From the NCBI GenBank assembly GCA_016291725.1, contig JAEEYJ010000171.1, forward strand, positions 1-6,880: 6,880 nucleotides of DNA, given 5' to 3'. The notes beneath the pieces are model-generated. The model ran no database searches and was not told the origin of the DNA. It saw only the letters and a list, made by a program, of their open reading frames with translations. This document shows positions 1 through 6,010 of this stretch, piece by piece (positions within the stretch are counted from its first letter, which is position 1; each line of letters opens with the position of its first letter). A program made the position numbers and the translations under genes. The stretch comes from Solobacterium sp. GTDB lineage: Bacteria; Bacillota_I; Bacilli_A; Erysipelotrichales; Erysipelotrichaceae.

Positions 1-1050
1 AAGAAGTTCATTGCGGTGGTAAAGGCCAATGCCTACGGCTGCGGGGACAGGCAGATTGCCGAAGCCTGCCGCAGAGGCGGTGCCGATATGTTCGCTGTCT
101 CCAGCCTGGACGAAGCCATTATGCTGCGGAAACAGGGCATTGGGGAAGAGATCCTCGTCCTGGGCACCGCCGATGCTGAAGACATCCCGGCAGCCATTGA
201 ATACAATATCAGCCTGGCAGCCTTCTCCCTGGCGTGGGTCAGGAAAGTATGCAACGGACAGCCGGCAGGCCTGAAAGTACATATGAAAGTAGATACCGGC
301 ATGAGCCGGATCGGCTTCCGCGATCTGGAGGAACTGGCTGAAGCCAAGGATCTCCTCCTGCAGAACGGCTGTCTGCTGGAGGGCATCTTCACCCACTTCG
401 CCTGCGCTGATACCGACAAGGATATGACGGAACGCCAGTTCAGCCGGTTCAAGGAAGCTGTAGAGAAGATGGATTACCCCTTCCCCTGGATCCACTGTGA
501 AAACAGCGATGCTGCGGTATCTCTGTTTGATCCTCTCAGCAACGCTGTGCGTATCGGTATCTCTCTGTACGGCATCAATGCCTATGTTCCGGACCTGGAA
601 CAGCCGGTGGCGCTGTATTCCCGGATCTCCCTGGTCAAAACCCTGCCCGCCGGTACAACCATCGGCTACGGTGCAACCTATACAACGCAGGGCGATGAAA
701 TCATAGCGACGGTACCGATCGGCTACGCGGATGGTCTGGAGCGCCGCAATGCCGGACGCAGTGTATACGTTGATGGTCTGCTCGCACCGTTTGCCGGCCG
801 CATCTGCATGGACCAGTGCATGATCCACCTGCCGGAATACCGGCCGGAAGGTACACTGGTGGAGATCTTCGGTCCGCATATTCCGATCGAAAAGATGGCT
901 GCCGAACTCGGAACCATCCCTCATGAACTCATGTGCATCATCAATGACCGGGTCACCCGAATCTATACCATGGATGGCAAGCCGGTGGAAGAGTACAACC
1001 TACGCCACGGTGCTGTCGGGCAGCAGGTCTACGATCACGATCTCGGGTGA
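1..1050 (+). CDS. alr: Alanine racemase, 5' end missing (partial)
   Basis: This PLP-dependent enzyme interconverts L- and D-alanine in the cytoplasm and supplies D-alanine for peptidoglycan. The reading frame is open from base 1, so the start lies outside the window; 349 residues are visible and roughly 30-40 N-terminal residues are missing compared with the family length of about 370-390. The PLP-binding lysine is the K of VVKANAYG (codon 22-24). The substrate-binding stretch MKVDTGMSRIGF follows at about 283-318. The second catalytic base is the tyrosine of YGATYT (codon 667-669), equivalent to Tyr265 of the Geobacillus enzyme. IGYADGLER and RICMDQCM complete the C-terminal beta domain. The last 16 or so residues, beyond the usual end, are encoded in the region shared with the convergent metallophosphoesterase gene. 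No terminator is seen after the stop. Family assignment is certain. Confidence 0.97.
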   Translation, partial: KKFIAVVKANAYGCGDRQIAEACRRGGADMFAVSSLDEAIMLRKQGIGEEILVLGTADAEDIPAAIEYNISLAAFSLAWVRKVCNGQPAGLKVHMKVDTGMSRIGFRDLEELAEAKDLLLQNGCLLEGIFTHFACADTDKDMTERQFSRFKEAVEKMDYPFPWIHCENSDAAVSLFDPLSNAVRIGISLYGINAYVPDLEQPVALYSRISLVKTLPAGTTIGYGATYTTQGDEIIATVPIGYADGLERRNAGRSVYVDGLLAPFAGRICMDQCMIHLPEYRPEGTLVEIFGPHIPIEKMAAELGTIPHELMCIINDRVTRIYTMDGKPVEEYNLRHGAVGQQVYDHDLG

Positions 1051-1800
1051 ATTGTACAGCCGCGGAATGCCGTGGTAGGTTCTGGACAGACCGCGGCTGA
1101 TCAGCAGATCACTGTGGTGAAGCCGGTGAATGCCGCCGGTGTACTTCGGGAAGATTCCCTGCTGAGGTGAACAGAGCCCCTGTCCGGTGAACGGAATGCG
1201 CCACTGTCCGCCGTGCGCATGGCCGCTGATGACCAGATCGCACTTCACAGCATTGTACAGGCTGATCCAGTGCGGACGATGGGACATCAGAACCCGGTAG
1301 TGCCCGGTATGGAACATCTGATTGACTGCTCCTGCAGAGCAGTCTTTTTCCTTCCACCGGCAGTCATAGCCGCCCAGTTCGATGACTGCGCCGCGTACAA
1401 CCACCGTCTCCGCCCGGTCACTCAATACATGCACGCCGCGCATCTGCAGCTGCTGCTTCAGTTCTTCTTCATCGCCGCGTTCCAGTTCATGATTGCCGGT
1501 GGTATAGAAAAGCGGCAGATCCTTCAGTTCCTCCACCATCTTCAGTACCCGGTCATCCCGGCGGTCATAGTAGTCAAAGAGATCGCCCGGAAGCAGTACC
1601 AGATCAGGCTCTGCACTGCGAAGGCGCTGTATATCGCCGGAGAGCAATGCCTTGCCGTGCAGGTCCGCCAGCACAGCCAGACGGATCCGGTCCGTCAGCT
1701 TCTCCGACTGTATGCTGTATTCTGTCACTTCTGTCCGTCTGGGAAGCCCTGCCAGTACTGCCAGTCCCCCGCCGATCAGAAGCACCTGTGATTTCTTCAT
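1000..1800 (-). CDS. Membrane-anchored calcineurin-like metallophosphoesterase (YkuE/YaeI type)
   Basis: This is a two-metal phosphoesterase of 266 residues. Residues 6-19 form a hydrophobic stretch after two lysines, fitting a signal anchor, so the catalytic domain probably faces outward. The metal-binding motifs are in the family order: DLH (D46, H48), GDLFD (D73), GNHE (N103, H104), SHRP (H164) and GHAHGG (H194, H196). The layout resembles the YkuE/YaeI group, some of which act on undecaprenyl-linked or lipid phosphate substrates; the substrate here is unknown. The conserved C-terminal end (NSPEIVIVDL) lies inside the 51 bases shared with the alanine racemase gene. The gene follows the aldolase terminator at once. 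There is no SD site before the ATG, but an extended -10 motif ends 6 bases upstream, so the mRNA may be leaderless. A GTG at codon 6 is a less likely alternative start. Confidence 0.93.
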   Translation of the reverse strand: MKKSQVLLIGGGLAVLAGLPRRTEVTEYSIQSEKLTDRIRLAVLADLHGKALLSGDIQRLRSAEPDLVLLPGDLFDYYDRRDDRVLKMVEELKDLPLFYTTGNHELERGDEEELKQQLQMRGVHVLSDRAETVVVRGAVIELGGYDCRWKEKDCSAGAVNQMFHTGHYRVLMSHRPHWISLYNAVKCDLVISGHAHGGQWRIPFTGQGLCSPQQGIFPKYTGGIHRLHHSDLLISRGLSRTYHGIPRLYNSPEIVIVDLLPDSTVA

Positions 1801-1806
1801 GCTACT

Positions 1807-1814
1807 ATCATAGC
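1807..1814 (-). promoter_or_regulatory. Extended -10 promoter element of the metallophosphoesterase gene
   Basis: Read on the - strand the sequence is TTGCTATGAT, that is, a TG dinucleotide, one base and TATGAT, which matches the extended -10 consensus. No good -35 is visible 16-18 bases upstream, where the terminator hairpin sits; extended -10 promoters can work without one. Six bases (AGTAGC) separate the hexamer from the ATG at 1800, so transcription would begin at or within a base of the start codon. Confidence 0.5.
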
Positions 1815-1842
1815 AAAAAAAGAATGCAGGTTTCCTGCATTC
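1815..1842 (-). terminator. Rho-independent terminator after the aldolase gene
   Basis: On the - strand a perfect 9-bp stem (GAATGCAGG / CCTGCATTC) with an AAA loop is followed directly by seven T residues. It begins 12 bases after the aldolase stop codon. This is a textbook intrinsic terminator and should separate the aldolase transcript from the downstream metallophosphoesterase gene. Confidence 0.92.
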
Positions 1843-1854
1843 CTTTCATTTGCC

Positions 1855-2820
1855 TTAGATCTTGTTGTCGCAGCCCAGAACATCAACGATCTTGTGCTTG
1901 ACGAGTTCCTTGATGTTGGCACGCGCCGGCTTCAGATACTGACGGGGATCGAAGTCCGCCGGATGATCATGGAAGTGCTTGCGGATCGTACCGGTCATCG
2001 CCAGACGCAGATCGGAGTCGATGTTGATCTTGCAGACAGCCATCGATGCAGCCTTTCTCAGCTGTTCCTCAGGAACGCCTACTGCATCCGGCATGTTTCC
2101 GCCGTTTTCGTTGATCATCCTGACGTATTCCTGCGGAACAGAGCTGGAACCATGCAGAACGATCGGGAAGCCCGGCAGTCTTCTGGATACTTCTTCCAGA
2201 ATATCGAAGCGCAGGGGCGGCGGAACGAGGATGCCTTCCTCATTGCGTGTGCACTGCTCCGGCTTGAACTTGTAGGCACCATGGCTGGTACCGATCGCGA
2301 TGGCCAGGGAGTCGCAGCCTGTTCTGCGGACGAATTCCTCAACGTCCTCGGGACGTGTATAGGAAGAATCTTCAGCGGAAACCTTGACATCGTCCTCAAC
2401 GCCTGCCAGTGTTCCCAGCTCAGCCTCTACAACAACACCGCGTGCGTGTGCGTATTCAACAACCTTCCTTGTGATCTCGATGTTCTCCTCAAACGGCTTG
2501 GAGGAAGCGTCGATCATAACGGAAGTGAATCCATCATCAATGCAGGACTTGCATGTTTCGAACGAATCACCATGGTCCAGGTGCAGGCAGATCGGCAGGC
2601 CGGTCTCGATTTCGGCTGCTTCAACCAGCTTGACCAGGTAGGTACGGTTCGCATAGGCACGTGCACCCTTGGATACCTGCAGAATCACCGGAGCGTTGCA
2701 CTCCTTCGCAGCTTCTGTAATACCCTGGATGATTTCCATGTTGTTTACATTGAACGCACCGATCGCGTAGCCGCCGTTGTAGGCTTTTTCAAACATTTCC
2801 TTAGATGTTACGAGTGGCAT
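1855..2820 (-). CDS. fba: Class II fructose-1,6-bisphosphate aldolase
   Basis: This glycolytic enzyme cleaves fructose 1,6-bisphosphate into dihydroxyacetone phosphate and glyceraldehyde 3-phosphate in the cytoplasm and is zinc-dependent. The 321 residues match the 280-330 residue class II bacterial form. The catalytic aspartate and first zinc ligand are D82 and H83 in HLDHGDS. Conserved EAELG (132-136) follows, then further zinc ligands H180 in GTSHGAYK and H213 in LHGSSS. The phosphate-binding and substrate-binding elements are GSSS (214-217) and NIDSD (266-270). The start is fixed by AAAGGAGA at 2829-2836, 8 bases before the ATG. The gene has its own upstream -10 element and downstream terminator, so it is probably a single-gene unit, though read-through from the PTS operon is possible because no terminator is seen between them. 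Related tagatose-bisphosphate aldolases look similar, but the sequence reads as the general aldolase. Confidence 0.95.
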   Translation of the reverse strand: MPLVTSKEMFEKAYNGGYAIGAFNVNNMEIIQGITEAAKECNAPVILQVSKGARAYANRTYLVKLVEAAEIETGLPICLHLDHGDSFETCKSCIDDGFTSVMIDASSKPFEENIEITRKVVEYAHARGVVVEAELGTLAGVEDDVKVSAEDSSYTRPEDVEEFVRRTGCDSLAIAIGTSHGAYKFKPEQCTRNEEGILVPPPLRFDILEEVSRRLPGFPIVLHGSSSVPQEYVRMINENGGNMPDAVGVPEEQLRKAASMAVCKINIDSDLRLAMTGTIRKHFHDHPADFDPRQYLKPARANIKELVKHKIVDVLGCDNKI

Positions 2821-2828
2821 AATAATTA

Positions 2829-2836
2829 TCTCCTTT
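2829..2836 (-). promoter_or_regulatory. Ribosome binding site of the aldolase gene
   Basis: AAAGGAGA on the - strand lies 8 bases before the ATG at 2820. It is a near-consensus SD site and confirms the start. Confidence 0.9.
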
Positions 2837-2851
2837 AGTCTTATGCGTTAT

Positions 2852-2857
2852 ATTATA
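2852..2857 (-). promoter_or_regulatory. -10 element of the aldolase promoter
   Basis: A consensus TATAAT lies about 31 bases before the start codon, giving a leader of about 25 bases that contains the SD site. The hexamers 16-18 bases upstream (around 2874-2881) do not resemble TTGACA. A weaker alternative is TATACA at 2904-2909, with TTTACA 19 bases upstream of it inside the EIID gene. Confidence 0.6.
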
Positions 2858-2880
2858 GACCCAATTCACTGGAATGGATG

Positions 2881-2898
2881 CATTTTTGCGCAAAAATG
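2881..2898. promoter_or_regulatory. Perfect 18-bp palindrome, candidate operator of the aldolase gene
   Basis: CATTTTTGCGCAAAAATG is its own exact reverse complement. It lies in the 94-base gap between EIID and the aldolase gene, right next to where the -35 hexamer should be; its centre is about 44 bases upstream of the start point predicted from the TATAAT. It has the central CG flanked by inverted arms seen in LacI-type operators, but differs at key positions from the catabolite (cre) consensus. It is not followed by a T-run on either strand, so it is not a convincing terminator. The binding protein is unknown. Confidence 0.5.
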
Positions 2899-2914
2899 GT
2901 TAGTGTATACAAAT

Positions 2915-3646
2915 TCACTGCAGTAAACTGTAAAGAATGGCTGCAGAACACATGCAGACAAGCAGCTGTCCGGTGCTGAGCTTCTGCTTTTTCAGCAGGT
3001 ACGCACCAGCAGCGGCCAGCAGACAGGCAATGACCAGACCGGCAATGTCACCGGGGAGAATACCGTATCTGCCGAATGCAGCAGCGATGCAGAAGAGCGC
3101 TCCATGCCGGCAGGCGCGTACGGCAGCTTCGGTCTTCTTTCCATACAGGAATGTCAGTCCATCTTCCCTCTGCCGGTATACCCTGAGGAACAGGCGGTAC
3201 TGCAGCCAGGCGCCAATGACACCGTATACCAGAATGTACCCGATCACACCAGCAATGCCCATGCCCAGCGCTGTACACAGCACTGCCGGTATGACCGCTC
3301 CCACCAGCATCGTATCTCCCAGTCCGGCCAGAGATCCCATCAGCCCGTTCCGCACTGTACGCATCATCTCATCGCTCATCCCGTATCCATTCGCACGGTC
3401 TTCCTCCAGCGCAGCTGCCATACCGATCACTGCAGCGCCGATCTGCGGTTCTGTGTTGAAGAAGGTACGGTAGCTGCTGAGGCGCGCAGTGATCTCCCCT
3501 TCCCCTTCATAGAGATCCCGGATGACCGGCTCCATGGCATAGACCAGGCCCAGTGTCTGCATTCTTCCCTGGGTGAATACCGATGCGCCGCCGATGAACC
3601 AGCGGAGGAACGAACGGCGCAGAGCTGCTGTACTGACCCGTTTCAT
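2915..3646 (-). CDS. PTS system mannose/fructose/sorbose-family EIID component
   Basis: This membrane protein forms, with EIIC, the sugar channel of a mannose-type PTS transporter. The start at 3646 is chosen over longer in-frame options because it overlaps the EIIC stop as ATGA and has GGAGGAAG just upstream; the protein then has 243 residues. Family features in order are: an N-terminal amphipathic stretch followed by QGRMQTLGLVYAMEPVI (26-42), FFNTEPQIGAAVIGMAAALEE (62-82), and GLMGSLAGLGDTMLVGAVIP (101-120). Hydrophobic segments follow at about 121-140, 173-183, 191-207 and 217-242. Most EIID proteins have about 265-305 residues; the loss appears to lie in the C-terminal third, before the last two membrane segments. 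The reading frame is intact, so this looks like a short variant and not a broken gene. Confidence 0.93.
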   Translation of the reverse strand: MKRVSTAALRRSFLRWFIGGASVFTQGRMQTLGLVYAMEPVIRDLYEGEGEITARLSSYRTFFNTEPQIGAAVIGMAAALEEDRANGYGMSDEMMRTVRNGLMGSLAGLGDTMLVGAVIPAVLCTALGMGIAGVIGYILVYGVIGAWLQYRLFLRVYRQREDGLTFLYGKKTEAAVRACRHGALFCIAAAFGRYGILPGDIAGLVIACLLAAAGAYLLKKQKLSTGQLLVCMCSAAILYSLLQ

Positions 3647-4419
3647 ATTTCTTCCTCCGCGTCTTCTTCCGGTGTACGCCTGTATTCCCGGATCATGACA
3701 AGAAGGCAGAGGACAGCCGCCGCAGGGACCGGCATGCCGGCATAGCCCAGGATCATGGCCAGTGCTGCCGCGGCGAACCACTTCCCGTCTTCCGAGAGCG
3801 CATGGGTCATCTGGGCCAGACCCCAGAACGGCAGAACCCAGCCGGCATAGTGGAACGCGGCGCTGGAGCCGACAATGCCCAGAAATACCGTATACAGCCG
3901 GCTGAAGAGAAGGATTGCTGCCGAAAGGAACATGCCGGAAACAAGCGCATGGGACAGGAAAGGCCCGATGATGTTGGTATACAGCAGATGCCGGGTATTC
4001 CCCGCATCCAGTGCTTCCAGTGCTTTCTTTTCAAAGTATCCGTTGATGCGCACTTCCAGTGCGAACAGCCTGGTACCGGCATAGCCGAAGCACAGTGCCG
4101 CAATCACTGCAGCCGAAGCCGGAGCAGGACAGCCGCTGTAATACACCGCCAGCCAGGCTGCCGTAATGCCTCCGTAGGAAGCACAGCGCAGGTCCACAGG
4201 CACAACACCGCCCGGTGTCACCAATGTCATCCACATCAGCTGTACAGGGATGCCCATGGCCAGCACGCCCGGCACATCCTTGACGATCAGACCGATCAGA
4301 AAGGACGCAATCAAAGGACGGCCCAGTATATAGTTTCCCCACGTGGTTCCTACGGGAGAAGCGATGGAGCCGGCAAGTCCGCCGATGATGCCGATACAGA
4401 TGATCTGCAGCAGATACAT
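3643..4419 (-). CDS. PTS system mannose/fructose/sorbose-family EIIC component
   Basis: This is the substrate-binding membrane subunit that pairs with EIID; it has 258 residues from the ATG at 4419, the usual family length. The N-terminus enters the membrane at once (YLLQIICIGIIGGLAG). The family region GRPLIASFLIGLIVKDVPGVLAMG (33-56) and the loop TPGGVVPVDLRCASYGGI (68-85), like the SxGGxxPxD loop of EIIC proteins, are clear. Further hydrophobic segments lie at about 100-115, 148-172, 174-200 and 214-235. A TTG six codons upstream (4437) would lie inside the U-tract of a terminator and lacks an SD site, so I prefer the ATG. That ATG also has no SD; a TATAAT ends 6 bases before it. The tail is acidic (EEDAEEEI) because those codons also serve as the SD region for EIID. 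Substrate is not predictable. Confidence 0.92.
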   Translation of the reverse strand: MYLLQIICIGIIGGLAGSIASPVGTTWGNYILGRPLIASFLIGLIVKDVPGVLAMGIPVQLMWMTLVTPGGVVPVDLRCASYGGITAAWLAVYYSGCPAPASAAVIAALCFGYAGTRLFALEVRINGYFEKKALEALDAGNTRHLLYTNIIGPFLSHALVSGMFLSAAILLFSRLYTVFLGIVGSSAAFHYAGWVLPFWGLAQMTHALSEDGKWFAAAALAMILGYAGMPVPAAAVLCLLVMIREYRRTPEEDAEEEI

Positions 4420-4425
4420 ACCATC

Positions 4426-4431
4426 ATTATA
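4426..4431 (-). promoter_or_regulatory. Possible -10 element (TATAAT) directly before the EIIC gene
   Basis: The consensus hexamer TATAAT on the - strand is separated by 6 bases (GATGGT) from the EIIC ATG, so transcription would begin at the start codon. There is no -35 match 17 bases upstream, where the hairpin lies, and no TG extension. A chance match in an AT-rich U-tract is quite possible. Confidence 0.3.
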
Positions 4432-4432
4432 G

Positions 4433-4458
4433 AACAAAACAGCACCCGCCCGGGTGCT
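4433..4458 (-). terminator. Terminator-like hairpin between EIIB and EIIC
   Basis: On the - strand AGCACCCG and CGGGTGCT form a perfect GC-rich inverted repeat separated by GG (in practice a 7-bp stem with a 4-base loop), followed by GTTTTGTT. It starts 3 bases after the EIIB stop codon. The form is that of an intrinsic terminator with an imperfect U-tract, so partial termination or a 3'-end stabilising role for the upstream mRNA is likely. Confidence 0.72.
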
Positions 4459-4461
4459 GAA

Positions 4462-4950
4462 TCATTCATATCCGAACAGGGAGCGGAAATCCCGCCACCT
4501 GCCCTTTTCCTTCTCGTAGACAAGCGCGAATATCACTTCATAGCCTGCCAGGGACAGCTCCTCCAGCGCTGCCGCGTCCTCCTGCGTCAGTGCCTGGTTG
4601 TCTCCGATCCGTACGGCATTCTCCTGCATGCTGCAGGGGCCGACATAGATCTCCTGTACACCGGGATCGATGCCGCGGAGCAGGTCTGCCATGTCCGCCG
4701 CATTCCGGGCAAGAAGGAAGTACCGGTCCTTGCTGGCAAGAACCTTTTCCTTCTTCTCTTCCCATTCCGCCTTCGACCAGACAAAGACCTTCCTGCCCGG
4801 TGCTGCTGAACGGTAGGACATCTTCAGCAGCGGTACGGATGCTGCCGCATCATTGACCGCAATCAGACCATCGCAGGGGAATGCCTTCACCCAGTTCACG
4901 ACAACCTGGCCGTGAATCAGACGATCATCGATTCTGAGCAGAGTGATCAT
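4462..4950 (-). CDS. PTS system mannose/fructose/sorbose-family EIIB component
   Basis: This soluble subunit takes a phosphoryl group from EIIA and passes it to the incoming sugar bound by EIIC/EIID. The 162 residues match the family length of about 160-165. The phosphorylated histidine is H13 in RIDDRLIHGQV, the family signature, followed by NWVKAF. The central VGPCSMQENAVRIG region and the ending RWRDFRSLFGYE are also typical. The start codon overlaps the EIIA stop as ATGA (4947-4950), with a purine-rich AGAAGAAG stretch serving as a weak SD, so translation is probably coupled to EIIA. A terminator-like hairpin follows 3 bases after the stop and separates this gene from EIIC. The EIIB signature does not identify the sugar. 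Confidence 0.96.
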   Translation of the reverse strand: MITLLRIDDRLIHGQVVVNWVKAFPCDGLIAVNDAAASVPLLKMSYRSAAPGRKVFVWSKAEWEEKKEKVLASKDRYFLLARNAADMADLLRGIDPGVQEIYVGPCSMQENAVRIGDNQALTQEDAAALEELSLAGYEVIFALVYEKEKGRWRDFRSLFGYE

Positions 4951-5354
4951 ATTTCTTCTTCTTTCTCCTGAATATCCATCGCCGCAATGCTTGCAGCGCC
5001 TTCCTGCAGGATTCTCTCCTGCACATCGTCACGGTCCCGGTTGATCCAGGCTGCCAGGCTCATAGCCAGATTCAGGCCGCCGTATACACCCCGCACCGTA
5101 ATGTCCGCCTGCACCAGCTCATCCAGTGCCATGGTCATCGGAGAGCCGCCCAGCAGATCGCACAGCAGAAGAACACCGCTGTCCGCAAGATCCTGGATCC
5201 CTTCCCGCACCTTGTGCCGGAAGGAGACACTGTCATCCTTGTCTGTCAGGCAGAAGCACCGGATCCCGTCCGTCTCTCCCAGCATCATCGCCGCAGCCGA
5301 ATACACACCTTCCGCAAGCGTTCCATGGCTCACCAGGATCAGTACTGTATTCAT
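4947..5354 (-). CDS. PTS system mannose/fructose/sorbose-family EIIA component
   Basis: This cytoplasmic subunit accepts the phosphoryl group from phospho-HPr and passes it to EIIB. The 135 residues match the EIIA-man fold length. The active-site histidine is H10 in LVSHGTLAEG, and the supporting aspartate is D66 in CDLLGGSP, matching His10 and the nearby Asp of E. coli ManX. YGGLNLAM at about 91-98 is also characteristic. EIIA is a separate protein here and not fused to EIIB as in E. coli ManX. The start overlaps the stop of the HAD gene as ATGA (5351-5354), and a strong SD (AAGGAGGG) lies about 6 bases upstream. The C-terminal tail is acidic (QEKEEEI), reflecting the purine-rich SD for EIIB. 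Confidence 0.96.
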   Translation of the reverse strand: MNTVLILVSHGTLAEGVYSAAAMMLGETDGIRCFCLTDKDDSVSFRHKVREGIQDLADSGVLLLCDLLGGSPMTMALDELVQADITVRGVYGGLNLAMSLAAWINRDRDDVQERILQEGAASIAAMDIQEKEEEI

Positions 5355-6001
5355 ATTCTGCCCTCCTTCAGTTCCTTCAGAAACACGGTAAACGACGGAT
5401 AGACCTCACAAAGCGCCCGGGTCTCATCGTCGGGCTCCGACAGATCCGGAATCAGGATAGTACGGCATCCCGCTGCGTGTCCTGCCTTCACACCGTTCTT
5501 ACTGTCTTCGAACACCCAGCAGTCTGCCGGCTCCACACCCAGCCGTTCGCAGGCCTGCAGGAAGATATCCGGTGCCGGCTTTCCCCTGGCGATCTGCCTG
5601 CCGCTGATGACTTCCCGGAAATACTCTGCTGTACCGGAGACATCCAGATAATGGGTGATCCAGGGCATCGGTGAACTGCTCGCTACCGCCATCACATATC
5701 CATGGTTCCGGAACCATTCCAGCAGCTCCAGTGTACCCTCCTTCAAAGGCACAAAGTACTTCATTCGCTCAACGGACCGTTCCTGCCATTTCCGCTCTAC
5801 TGCCGACCCATCGGGAACACCGAAATACTGTTCCAGGATCCGGTACATCTTCTCCCCGCCGGTGCCGCATACCTCTCTCGTAAAGTCCGCACCGAGGGAT
5901 GCCCCGTATTCCCTGCCGAGCTCGAACCAGATCTCCATGTAGATCCGTTCTGTATCGAACAGTGTTCCATCCATATCGAAAACAGCACCGTGAAGCGTCA
6001 T
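5351..6001 (-). CDS. HAD-superfamily hydrolase, beta-phosphoglucomutase/sugar-phosphatase type
   Basis: This is a cytoplasmic HAD enzyme of 216 residues, the size of the beta-phosphoglucomutase-like group. Motif I is DMDGTLFDT, with nucleophile D9 and acid/base D11. Motif II is the serine in ASSSP (108-110), motif III is K141 in RGKPAPD, and motif IV is E165-D166 in FEDSKNG. A helical cap lies between motifs I and II (about 17-85). Most members with this motif set remove phosphate from small sugar phosphates; a mutase role cannot be excluded from motifs alone. The gene is followed by EIIA with an ATGA overlap, so it very likely works on a product of the transporter, for example as a relief valve for excess sugar phosphate. 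It begins 9 bases after the B3/B4 gene, with an AGAGGG SD that touches that gene's stop codon. Confidence 0.94.
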   Translation of the reverse strand: MTLHGAVFDMDGTLFDTERIYMEIWFELGREYGASLGADFTREVCGTGGEKMYRILEQYFGVPDGSAVERKWQERSVERMKYFVPLKEGTLELLEWFRNHGYVMAVASSSPMPWITHYLDVSGTAEYFREVISGRQIARGKPAPDIFLQACERLGVEPADCWVFEDSKNGVKAGHAAGCRTILIPDLSEPDDETRALCEVYPSFTVFLKELKEGRI

Positions 6002-6010
6002 AGAATCCCT

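Noticed and set aside
1894..2838. Long + strand open frame opposite the aldolase gene (314 codons)
   Set aside because: It is the antisense shadow of a well-conserved gene, and its translation shows no recognisable domain.
2881..2898. Palindrome as a terminator for the PTS operon
   Set aside because: The stem arms are mostly A-T pairs, the loop is only GCGC, and no T-run follows on either strand.
2881..2898. Palindrome as a canonical catabolite-responsive (cre) site
   Set aside because: The central CG fits, but the outer TG/CA positions and the inner A of the consensus do not match.
3647..3781. N-terminal extension of EIID to 288 residues using an upstream start
   Set aside because: The extra 45 residues are Cys/Gly/Arg-rich, lack family similarity and run over the end of EIIC in another frame; the ATGA overlap and GGAGGAAG site fix the start at 3646.
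4420..4437. TTG start six codons upstream for EIIC
   Set aside because: It lies in the U-tract after the hairpin, has no SD site and adds a non-conserved hydrophilic stretch before the first membrane segment.
3802..4809. Long + strand open frame of 335 codons opposite EIIC and EIIB
   Set aside because: It is an antisense shadow rich in Gln, His and Arg with no domain; the - strand genes carry the active-site and membrane motifs.
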